Shown: positions 25,501 to 35,531 of the stretch, in pieces
Layout of the letters: the number at the start of each line of letters is the position of its first letter
How positions within the stretch are numbered: the stretch's first letter is position 1
DNA from: Blastomyces gilchristii SLH14081
Lineage: Eukaryota; Ascomycota; Eurotiomycetes; Onygenales; Ajellomycetaceae
DNA: 64,000 nt
Assembly (NCBI RefSeq): GCF_000003855.2
Contig: NW_003101675.1
Location: 1,046,888-1,110,887 of the forward strand
Direction: 5' to 3'
Translations under genes and position numbers: made by a program
Notes under the pieces: generated by a model
Database searches by the model: none
Told to the model about the DNA's origin: nothing
The model's input: only the letters and a program-made list of their open reading frames with translations

Positions 25501-25985
25501 GAAACACATCTTGGGCACAGTTGTGCTGTGGCTACGAGTGTATGTAAGCTGTAACTACTCTGTAAGTTACTCCGTAAATTAGTTAACAACTAACTAACTG
25601 AAACTAACTCCGTACTACGCAGTACATACGTAAGGGAGTCTTCAAGGTTGGCTGGCTGGATGCGCGGTGGCTGAGCACTGAGACTCTGGCTCGGACTCCG
25701 GCTCCTGACTGGCGGGCGGGACGGGCGTCAACTGGTCTGGGAGGGTGGGGCAATACCCTTGTAACCGTAATACGGTCCGACATTTCCGCGCCTAACCGCA
25801 TCCAGCACAAAGGAGCCAAGTTCCAGCCCAAACCCTATCTATCTATCCTATCGGCGCCTTCCCTAAGATCCCTCTCCTTGCTGCTCCTGCTGCTCCTTCC
25901 CAGGACTGTCGTTTCCCTGGCTGCAATCACCAACCTCACCTCCTTCCTGCCTTCCTCCTCCTCTTCAATAATCTCTTCAATCTCT

Positions 25986-26100
25986 TCCATCTCCATCTCC
26001 ATCTCCATCTCCATCTCCATCTTCTTCTTTTTCTTTTCTTCTTCTTCTTCTTCTTCTGCTTCTTCTTCTTCCTTTCTTCCTCTTCTTCTTCTCATTCTCA
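25986..26100 (+). repeat. Pyrimidine-rich simple repeats (CCATCT)n and (TTC)n
   Basis: About six CCATCT units (25986-26023) run into imperfect TTC repeats up to about 26100. They lie 550-670 bp upstream of the flc start codon. CT-rich tracts are common in fungal promoters and leaders. The Ser/Ile-rich ORF over it is a repeat artefact. Confidence 0.9.
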
Positions 26101-26653
26101 TTCTCGTATCCCCATCCATCCCCGACGACCCTGACCACCGTTCTCAAAATAATACCCTGCTTCCGTCGTCGCCTGCCACTCTCTAGGCCTTTTTTCTTCT
26201 TGTTCCTCGTCCCACGTTCCCCGCTTTGACGGAACGCCCACGATCGCTCCTATCACCGCCATCTTGTCCGCTTAGTCTCACGCTCTGCCACCACCACTAC
26301 TGCCGCTTCTTCGTTCGCTCCTCTGCTCTGTTCTATTCAATCCAATCCATTCGTTTTACCAGCCAGCTCCAGCTGCTCCTCCTAGTTGCCTCGAGAACCT
26401 TCTCCTCGTGTGAGCAACTTGCATCGTCCAACAGGGCCGAGCCCAAATAAAAACCATCACTCGCTCTTCTCTCCCTCTTTGATCAAGCCAGAAAAATAGA
26501 AACTTCATTTATCCGCCGGGTTCCGTGATAAGAAACACGAAACAGGTACTCTGGAGTACCCAATCCATCCCCCCCCCCCCAGGCAGAAGGCTTGATATCT
26601 CTTCCATTTGCCTGCTTCCATCTTCTTCTCCTTCTTCACCCTGAATCGGCACA

Positions 26654-29146
26654 ATGAACCTTCTCACCACCTTCTCTTGCTTGGTCGCCTTCCTCCTCCC
26701 GTTCGCCCCTTTTGTCTCCGCCGTGAAATTGATCAAGTCGAATTCCCTTACGACTTGCCAGGAGGATTCAAAGTTCACCACCAGTCTATTCAATATCCTC
26801 CTCACACCCGACAATAACACCCTTCATGTGCAGGTTATTGGGGTCTCGTCAATTACCGGCTACGTTACCGCAGATGCCCGAGTGCTCGCCTATGGACATC
26901 AAATATTAAATGAGAAACTAAACCCTTGTAATATTAAAGGCGTCGATTTGAAAACCCTTTGCCCCATGCGGGCTGGCCCCATCGATTACGATTTCAACAT
27001 CCCGGATCTTCCCAAGGACACGCTCAGCAGTATTCCAAGTGAGTTTTCCTATTTCTTTTTCTTTATATATGTATTTCTTCTCCCGACCCTGCTCTCTGGC
27101 TACTATTCTCCGTCATGTCTAACCTTCAAAGCATAGCCGTTGCATACGGAGTCCCCGATCTGGACCTTAAGATCAGGGTCTACATCAATGAAACTGCAAC
27201 TGGTAAGAGCATTGCTTGTCTAGAAGCGCGGCTTTCCAACGGCAATACGGTCTATCAGAAACCTGTGGGTTGGATTGTCGCCATAGTTGCCGGTCTTGGA
27301 TTGGTTGCTTCTGCAATCACTTCCGGGCTTGGCCATTCCAACACCGCTGCCCATGTTGCAGCTAATGCGCTCTCCCTATTCGGCTTCTTCCAGGCTCAGG
27401 CTATGGTCGGAATGTCCAGCGTCACTCTCCCACCAATCGTTCAGTCCTGGACCCAAAACTTCCAGTGGAGCATGGGTATCATCCAAGTTGGTTTTCTACA
27501 GAGGATTTGCACTTGGTACCAACGATCGACTGGCGGGGAGCCTTCCATAATTCTATCCAAACTCGGATCTACCTCCGTTCATGTGCAGAAGCGTTCCATT
27601 GAATGGGGCAATGAATTTCTCGCCAATGTTCCGCATCTTTTGAAGCGAACAAACAACGAGAAGAGTAAGCAGAAAGTGGAGGATACCATTGTTCGGGGAA
27701 TTGAAAGAGTTGGATTCCGTGCTAATATCGAGAGGACGAACATCTTCATGACTGGCTTGATCTTTTTCGTCTTTTTTGTTGTCGTTGTCCTGGGGCTGGT
27801 TGCATTGTTCAAAGGATATTGCGAGATTGCGTCCAAGAAAGGCTGGATTAAGGGTGATAAGTTTCAGGACTTCCGAAACGGATGGAAGGTTATCATGAGA
27901 GGCATTTTGTTCCGATTGGTAAGTTTTGTCTCTGTCCCGTGCAGATGTGCCAGGCGATATTCTTTCTAACCGCTCTGCTCTCCAGGTACTTATCGGTTTT
28001 CCGCAAATGTGCATCCTCTGTCTATGGGAACTTACTAAACGAGATTCGCCTGCCGAGGTTGTTTTGGCCGTATTCATGCTCATTTCAATGTGCGCGTCTC
28101 TAGGTTTCGCTGCATTTACCGTCATTCGTCTGGCCAAGAAATCTGTGGAGCTACACAAAAATCCAGCATATATCTTATACTCAGACCCTTCAGCTCTGAA
28201 CAAGTGGGGTTTCCTCTATGTTCAGTACAGGGCAACGGCCTACTACTGCGTCATCCCCGTCCTAGTCTATATCTTGGTTAAGGGCATGTTTGTCGGATTG
28301 GCACAGCCGGCTCCCCTTGTTCAAGCTATTGCTCTCCTTATCATTGAAGCTGCTGTCCTGATCGCTGCCAGCGTGATGAGGCCATGGATGGACAAAAAGA
28401 CTAATATTTTCAACATCTCGATCGCTGCGGTCAATTTTTTTAATGTCATTCTGCTCCTCTTCTTCACCCAAGTATTTAACCAGCCTGTAAGTGACTCTTT
28501 CAACTCCCTCCCCCAACCCTCTAGCTTACTATTCTTGTCAAAATCGAATTGGAAATCTAAAACCTAACCTCTTTTTTAGGGCCTTGTCACTGGCGTCATG
28601 GGCGTCATCTTTTTCGTTGTCAACGCAGTACTCGCCCTTATCCTACTTATTCTAGTCTTGATCTCATCGGTGTATGCTATCGTGTCCAAGAATCCCGATA
28701 CACGATATCAACCAATGAGAGACGACCGCGGATCCTTCATCAAGTCTCAGACTCAGCTGACAACGGAGCTCGATGCTCTTGGAGCGACTGCGCGCGGTGA
28801 ATCGAAATCATTCGAAGACTCGTCCTCACTATCTGGCGGATACCCTAACCGGGCCGATTCGCCTGCACAAACCCTACAACGCCAACAACCTCTGTCTCCT
28901 CTGGATTCCTCTGTACCTTTATTCCCTGCCGACAACCAAGTTCGTAATGCTCCACCCCCAACATATCAGAGCCAGGTTCCAAGCGGAGGCGCAGGATACT
29001 CTAGAGCACAAAACATCTCGCCAGCGCCCCGAAACCTTACCACATCGCCATTCCCGCATTCTCCAACGGCGACTTCGAATCCGGCTCAGTATAGAATGAA
29101 CAACAACAGCAGTCCATGGCAACGTGGCGCAGGATACGAGCATTAA
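26654..29146 (+). CDS. flc: TRP-like / flavin carrier (Flc) family membrane protein
   Basis: Four exons (26654-27038, 27137-27918, 27986-28486, 28580-29146) with GT-AG introns of 98, 67 and 93 nt give 744 residues in one frame. Residues 1-23 are a signal peptide (LLTTFSCLVAFLLPFAPFVSA). An ML-like lumenal domain with conserved cysteines follows to about 160. From about 170 there is a polytopic TRP domain of eight or nine hydrophobic helices, for example VGWIVAIVAGLGLVAS and IFFVVNAVLALILLILVLIS. The last about 140 residues are a Ser/Pro-rich cytosolic tail. Yeast Flc1-3 and fission yeast Pkd2 of this family act in ER or plasma membrane, in FAD transport, cell-wall integrity and calcium signalling. 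Which of these applies here cannot be read from sequence. Acceptor choice for exon 2 (TAG at 27134-27136) is forced by frame. Confidence 0.92.
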
Positions 29147-30168
29147 AGTTTTTGGCGGGTAGAACGATGCTAGCGTTTGGTCGTTTTCCCCGAGAATGAA
29201 GAGATGACCAGTTCCATGGGCTAGGAAATGGGTTTTCCTTTGCCTTGCTTTATTTTCCTAATAATAGGTTCTTTGGGTCTTGCTCTCTGGCGTCATTAAG
29301 GGCTATTGTTCTGTTTTTATATTTCTTGTTCTTGTTCTGTTCATCGTACGCTATTTTCTTTTGAATGAATGGACTCGAAACATTCAATCATCCGCACCCC
29401 ACCAATGATACACCTTGCCTTTTTCATTTGCAAACCTGCTCTGCCGTTTTCCTATGTCCCTCCCAGGCGTTTTATATGGTACTTTCACGTAATTCGTGGC
29501 AAAGAGACACGGATGTGTTGCATTTCTACTTTCCTTCTCTTTTCCTTTCCCTTCTCTATTTGCCCTTTACTTTTCCTTCGTCCTTTTATTTTCCGACATT
29601 TTTTTGTCTCAAATCTTCGTATGTATATTTTTTAACAAAAACACATCTGCCTTCTTTGTCTCATCTTGAACCTTACTAACCTTGGCTTCCTTTCATATAA
29701 ATGATCATTCATGTCACTATATATTTTCCTCATTTAAACCTTGCATGCATTCCTTGTCTATCATTTCACTCTTGAAGTTTACTCTTTATGTATTTTGTTT
29801 TGCTACTTAATTCTTCAGGAGAGAAACATTAGATACTCACAGATTCACTCTCAATCTCATTCTTGATCTCTCTTCATTTCTTTCTTCTAAGTTGCATGTA
29901 CATGCATTTTCATATTTTGCTTGTTAATTTTCATTTATTTCCCCTCTTTCATTTGTAACTATAATACAATCAAACTTCTCATCTAAAAATACAACACAGC
30001 CTCTTTCTTGATTTTATATTTCCCATGGATGATTGATTATAAGATATAAAATAAAATCAAATCAACACCCCGTCAACTAAGAGAGTCTCACTCAAAATCT
30101 GCAACATCGGAGGAACCGTAAGTACGCTTTAATGTCGCGCGAGGGGCGTGTTCACAGTCAAGCAAACA
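29147..30168. other. Intergenic, 3' side of flc
   Basis: T-rich DNA of about 1 kb with the flc 3' UTR at its left. Several TTTTCCTTT-type tracts are present. I see no gene. Confidence 0.55.
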
Positions 30169-30253
30169 TCCTCGATGGTCTAGTGGTCATGATTTCCGCT
30201 TGTCATAAACATGCCAAGCGCGGGAGACCAGGGTTCGATTCCCTGTCGGGGAG
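30169..30253 (+). tRNA. tRNA-Asp(GTC) with a 13-nt intron
   Basis: The acceptor strands TCCTCGA (30169-30175) and TCGGGGA (30246-30252) pair over 7 bp, with one G-T, and G30253 is the discriminator. The T arm AGGG-TTCGATT-CCCT is intact. The anticodon stem TCCGC/GCGGG encloses TTGTCA, so the anticodon is GTC. The loop is interrupted after base 37 by TAAACATGCCAAG, the canonical position for a nuclear tRNA intron removed by the tRNA splicing endonuclease. A run of five T starts two bases after the gene. Confidence 0.9.
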
Positions 30254-30254
30254 A

Positions 30255-30259
30255 TTTTT
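30255..30259 (+). terminator. RNA polymerase III terminator of tRNA-Asp
   Basis: TTTTT begins two bases after the tRNA discriminator base, the expected oligo-T stop for polymerase III. Confidence 0.85.
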
Positions 30260-30796
30260 CGAGAATTTTATTTTTTATTTTTTTATTTTTTATTGAATCT
30301 GGGTTAGCTAGTTAACGAGGCCGGGTTTTGCCATTTTCTTTTTTTTTTTCTTTTTTTCTTTTTTTTTTTTTTTTTTTGGTTATTAAAATATGTATTATTA
30401 TTTTCTCTTCTCTGCTTCTCATTGGGGTTGTTGTCTCGAAAATCAAGATGGTGCGTGGGCAGAGCCAAGGCTTCCGTGATCTATATATATTGAAGTATGC
30501 GGAGTAACTAACGCTCGTCATTGGGAAAGGTATACGGATATGAACACAGATTCAAAAGATGTTTTTCATATGATTGTTTGAACTTTCCTAGAGAGAAAAA
30601 GACTAGAAAAATTACATGCATTGTTACTTAACCTCCCTTCCCCCCATGGTTTCGCAGCTACATACGTAGCCGCAAGAGGCCACGATATACGGATTAGATG
30701 AAATAATAGATGAGTGAGGAGTCCGATTTCCCGGGGGGGGGGGGCCCGAACATAGTGTCCTAGCAGCGCCCCTGGCTGCCGCCCCCTCCCTCCACC
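30260..30796. other. Intergenic with homopolymer tracts
   Basis: This stretch contains a T/C-rich tract (30340-30379) and a run of 13 G (about 30734-30746). It separates the tRNA from the 3' end of the U1-C gene on the other strand. I see no gene. Confidence 0.5.
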
Positions 30797-32393
30797 TCAA
30801 AAAATAATTCTATTTAATAGATAAAAGAGAAATGATGACAAAAGACAAAACTTCTGTGGTCTGTTGGCCGGGGAGTCGAGTCTGTCCAAGAGGGTCCGTT
30901 TTACTCTAAGACGGGTGGAGGCATGGGATAGAAAAGGGAATACAAAGGGAAAAACGGAAAGGGGAGGAAAAGAGCATAGCGACGAGTTGTCTATGGCTAC
31001 AAAAAAATAGAAGAGGCAAAAACTGATATTGAAGAATACATGAGTACAATTTTCATACAAGAGATACAGAGATACAAAGGGGAAAAAACAAAACAAAACC
31101 AACCGCCTCCCGTCATTTCCCCTCCTGGCTGGTAGTACCCGGCGGCGATACTGACTTTTGGCGGGCGCGCCCGGCGGCGGGACCAACCCTGGAGACTGAG
31201 ACTGCCCAGGAGGAGGTGGGGCACCAGACATAGGAAAACCAGATGGTGGTACTGGGGGTGCACCCGCCGCCCCTGGACCAGGACTTGGATTTTGCCCTGG
31301 GCCTTGGCCTGGGATGGGCGGTGGAGGAAAGCCCGCTGCGCCCGGTGGGGGGAATTGGAAGTTAGGGGGGAAGCCTCCTGGTGGGGGGAATGGGATGCTG
31401 CCTGGTGGCATGTTGGGGAGTGCGATGGGTGGGAGGTCGCCGGGCATTGGGGCTCCGCCAGATGGACCTGCGGCGTTTGGGGCGAAGGGGGGTGGTGGGG
31501 GGAAAGGTGGCATGCCACGACCTCCTGGGGCTAGACGGATTTGTTAGTTACGCTGTTCTTGAAGATCTCTATTTTCCTTTTCATTCTCCTCGTATCGAAA
31601 GGAAAGGGACAAGAAGGAGGGGAGTTAGACTTACGTGTAATCATCCCTCCAGGTGGTGCTCCAGGAGGTGCGCCGGGCATACCGAACGGTGGGTGTGGGG
31701 GCATTCCCGGCCGACCTAAAGATAGATATTAGAGCAACGTGTCTTGGGTAAGGCAACAGTAAAAGCACCGGTGAAACTCACCAGGGAAGCCAAATGGTGG
31801 TGGCGGATATGCTCCCGGTGCGCCTGGTTGTTGAAGCATGGGATTCGAGCTTGCCTGGCCTTCGGCCGCATACGAATTTGTGATAGAATCGATGACAGAC
31901 TGTGCTTTCTCATGACCGATTTCTGCAAGAGCAAACGAAGAGTTGTTAGTCTGGATGATGTTCAAGGAAAACAAAAGTTATCGAAAGCTAGAGAAAGCTC
32001 GCTGCCGTTTTGGATGCGGGTTTGGGGTGTAGGCGTACCTTGGTAATATTCGACGACATTTCGTAAATGATTACGGCCTGAATTGTGTGCCTTCCGCACA
32101 CTCATCGAGTCATGTGTCAGGTATACATCGCAGTAATCACCTAGGCACATCTGTTAGCACTGACGATATCCATTTACATTGGCCTCGCCAATTTTGTTAT
32201 CGAAACGTTCGAGGCTAAAATGAAACGATTATGCGAAAACGCAGCCGGTAAACTGACGGGAAGAACCTACAGAAGAGTAAATTGAAATGTCAGCAGGGGA
32301 TTTCCGAAGTGCAACACATAAACAGGAACAGAGTCGGAGCAAAAACATGTTCCAAGAAGATAAACAAAATAGGTAGGACTTATATTTCGGCAT
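30797..32393 (-). CDS. U1 small nuclear ribonucleoprotein C (U1-C)
   Basis: Minus-strand exons are 32393-32366 (tentative), 32140-32039, 31922-31782, 31715-31635 and 31530 downwards. The second exon encodes the U1-C C2H2 zinc finger ([20 protein letters not shown], then [13 protein letters not shown]), which stabilises U1 snRNA pairing with the 5' splice site in the nucleus. Later exons give the conserved [15 protein letters not shown] and a long Pro/Gly/Met-rich tail, as in fungal homologues. Two points are uncertain. The short first exon reads MPKYKSYLF before the first zinc cysteine, four residues longer than the usual MPK..C start. The tail frame also runs on past about 31130 into hydrophobic, T-rich DNA before a stop at 30797, so the true C-terminus is probably earlier, by an intron or a frame change. 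Family identity is secure; both ends are not. Confidence 0.8.
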
Positions 32394-35042
32394 TTTTGAT
32401 GGCGGGGGTCGGAGTTGCCCGTAGAACCTCAATTCCTGTCACCGGGAATCGCCCGCTTTCCAATCCCCGTGTAGACCTCCCCGCAAAGGATATTCCTCTG
32501 TGTCGGTATCTAAAAGGAAGAAAGTATCGAGTGTGTGTCCGTCGAGGCCTGATTAAATAGCTTGCTATCCTGGAAACGAGCGACTCGAGCTGATAGCAGG
32601 GTTGTTGTGGTTTGATTACAATCAAAGTGCTGCTAATAGTACACGGACAAGTCAAGGTGACTTCCAAATTGTACGCCGTGGGAAACAACGGGCCTCGTCC
32701 AAGTTCATGTATATCTTCGTTATAGCGAGAAAAGAGTGTTTCTTTCTGTCCGAGTGACGCCAAATTGAAGAAGCGCGATGGAGGTTAGGTTAAAAGGCGG
32801 CGCGAGATGGCAGAATAGTCTATGCACTGTTTGTTGTGTTTGCTTCAAATTGATGGCACAGGCAAAATCGAGGGGGGTCAAAAAATGGCCTTGGGAGTAA
32901 AGGTAGGCAAAAATAACAAAATATATAGGTAAATGATGCTTCAAACAATATATTTTGGCTCCTAGGTTTCTCATTGGCAATAATCAGTGTCACATTTATT
33001 GATATATGTTGAAGGCGATGCCTTCGGGCTCCGACTAGGACGAAGTAGATAGACATGAGTCTCTCCATCATCTGTTTTCCCATGCAAAATTCACCGCTAG
33101 GTCAGTCAGTCAGTTTTTTCCCTAGTCGCAACATCGGCAATGGATAATCGGCCTCGGCCTTCAATGATGATGTATTTTTTATTTTTTTATTTTTTATTTT
33201 TTTTTAGGGGGGGGAGTGGGTTGGTGTGGTGTGGTGTGGTGTGGTTGTACCTACCCTTCGTGGACAACCGCCGGCGGATCGTGTACATTGCCAATTGGTT
33301 CTTATATTGAAGATTGAACGAGCTGCCGCTAGCTATTATGTTCATGCGACAAATCTAGAGTACTTGAGCTCATTATTACCGGGGTTTGATGAAAATGGCG
33401 CAAAGCTCAAAAAGGGTATTTTTTTCCCGCTACAAAGTCGATACTGGAGAAATAGCGAGGGCTAGGGCGGTCCCTAGAATGATGCAGGTCTATGCGTGGC
33501 ACCAAAAAGGGATTGTGCCGAACTAGCATAGCACTCTTGAGCATTCTTCCTATTCCTGCTCTGTTGTTGTTGACGCTGTTGTTATTTCTTCGGCTGCGCT
33601 AGGTAGATTTCATTTAGAACTCGACTTGTCCAACAACGTATCCTCGTGACAAGAGACAACTTCCAGGGGGCATCATGCCTTTTGTTCCATGTACGTCAGC
33701 CGTGCATCTTTGGCCGTCGTAAAATAATTTTAGTCTAAACTTATCAGCGGTGATCGCAGGAGCTTTGCATGTTGCAAAGCATTTCCTCGGCGTTCTCGGC
33801 CCTGGCCGGTGTGTCTGACCGATTCCAATCAGCAATTATATGGTGGTTAATAGGAGCGCGGTCGCTACTTTTGATTTGCCTTTTCCATGCCAAAAATAGT
33901 TGTTGGCAATCTTTGTATGAAGGAACGTATCTATCTGGTCAAGAACTTTGCGCTCGAGCACAGCCAGCCGCTTACAGTTTCCCCTCAAGAGGACCCTGTA
34001 TGTCTGTCGAATATCCTAATAACTACTACTCCGTAGTTGGTGCTGAACTTCTGTACTTTCCCATGCCATGCTGATCCTGATCCTTGGGGCTTGCGCTGCA
34101 ACATTGATCCCTCCCGTCGATTGAAAGCCCCGTGTTTGCGATTGGCCGCCAACCCCTGTTTTTGTTACGAGGATGGGACACCGGCCTCCATCAGCTGATG
34201 AATAGCCTCTAAAGCAGCGTTCCTGTCGAGTTTGCTGGCAGCTTGGAGACGACGACCCCAGAGAATCTAGCCACGAGACCTACTGCGTATTCACCGTCAT
34301 TTGTTTGATGAATGAAACAAGCCCCCGTGCCGCTTTAGTGCCCCGCAAATAGCGCGGTGTTTAGCCCAAGAATTACTCTGTAGCTAGCTGATGGCGTCAG
34401 TAAACGCCTCTCCAGTAGCCGTTAACTGCAAAGCGCGAGTCCCAACGAACCGTATGTAATTTTCACTGAATCATTCCATGGGTGACTCGTGCCTGGTTTG
34501 TTCTATTTTTTGCGCTCAAACTCGCTGGCTCCTGAGGGGGCTGGGCCTTGTGATGTGCTGGATGATTCTCCTTTGCCGTCGCCCGACGAGCCGAGCCCAA
34601 ACCCTTTGTAGCAACCCTGGAAGACATCCATAATGGATGCTGAAGAGAAGAGCAATAATTTAACTTTCCCCGCATTGCCACTCACTGGAAATAGGAAATC
34701 CATAGGCGCATCTGGCATGAAAATAAAGTATATAATGCGACACCCCCATCCGTTTGTCCTAGGATCATTAGCTAATATCTAGAAACGTCGCGAAAGCTTG
34801 TTATATAATACTTTTCGTCATTTTGCTCGGCTTCGCTCTCATATCCCGCCTCATTTGCCGACTATTCTCCTCGTGTAAGGCTATTTATAATATAATAATA
34901 AATAAACCTGTTACCCTTCGCTGTGTTAAGAGGGATATCACGATCTGAAGCAACTCACTCACCTATATTTCAAGTTTTCAGCGCTTCAGAATAACCCAGA
35001 CTCTCAGAATACCAATAGCTTCACCAAAACCAAATATCAAAC
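32394..35042. other. 2.6-kb intergenic region, no supported gene
   Basis: This region holds the U1-C promoter on the left and the promoter of the DUF3602 gene on the right. A TTTTTTATT-type tract lies at 33175-33204, followed by a G run and (GTGTG) repeats to 33245. A 71-codon open stretch on the minus strand (34503-34718) is the only coding-like piece and is discussed as a finding. Otherwise I see nothing. Confidence 0.5.
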
Positions 35043-35531
35043 ATGCCCTACAGCCTGGTTGAGCCTCATCCCTCCATCTCCCTCTCCCACTCAAGTCGTC
35101 CTGTCATGCACACTTCTCGCGGAGGTGCAGGCAATGTCGTCTCTGTGAAAACCACCACAACCGCACCAGGCCAATCAGTCACTCACACGGCCCCGGCCAC
35201 CCTTCGAGATAACCGGCCACAGGATCGCTTCACGTCCGGCCGTGGCGGCACTGGCAACGTACACAGCTATGGTGAACAGGCCATATTTAGTTTCGACGAG
35301 GAGCTAGAACGCCAACTACGACGCGAGAAAGAGGTCGCCCCCGTTTTCCACGTAGGAAGGGGAGGCGCAGGAAACAGGATAATACCGGAGGGGTTCGATC
35401 TGTCGCGCAAATACAGCGGAGGGAGCGTGAAGAGCGCATCGAGTACTGAATCCATAGACGCGGATCCGCTCAAGAATACAACAAGGAGGAGTCTTGAAGC
35501 GCAGTGGGGAAAGTTTATGGCCTACTCGTGA
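35043..35531 (+). CDS. DUF3602 / Par32-like protein
   Basis: A single-exon ORF of 162 residues starting at the ATG in CAAACATGCC. Three copies of the family signature are present: SRGGAGN at 25-31, GRGGTGN at 66-72 and GRGGAGN at 105-111. They sit in a Ser/Thr-rich, probably disordered protein with one charged helix (FDEELERQLRREKEV, about 80-95). Fungal proteins with this repeat (PF12223) include yeast Par32/Amu1, a TORC1-dependent phosphoprotein that inhibits ammonium transporters. Assigning that job here would be inference. No membrane segment or signal peptide is visible. Confidence 0.85.
   Translation: MPYSLVEPHPSISLSHSSRPVMHTSRGGAGNVVSVKTTTTAPGQSVTHTAPATLRDNRPQDRFTSGRGGTGNVHSYGEQAIFSFDEELERQLRREKEVAPVFHVGRGGAGNRIIPEGFDLSRKYSGGSVKSASSTESIDADPLKNTTRRSLEAQWGKFMAYS

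Larger units (their letters stand above)
21277..26653. other. 5.4-kb intergenic region with simple repeats; no supported gene
   Basis: I see no spliced or unspliced reading with recognisable protein content. Contents worth noting: a (GA)n(GT)n microsatellite (22473-22546), GAATT repeats (24661-24684), G runs at about 25031-25049, repeated ACTCCGTA-type words at about 25571-25612, and a CT-rich tract with (CCATCT)n and (TTC)n (25860-26110). The last kilobase probably holds the promoter and a pyrimidine-rich leader of the downstream flc gene. Confidence 0.6.

Noticed and set aside
25878..26186. Ser/Ile-rich ORF and its antisense Glu/Met-rich partner
   Set aside because: Both are translations of (CCATCT)n and (TTC)n simple repeats.
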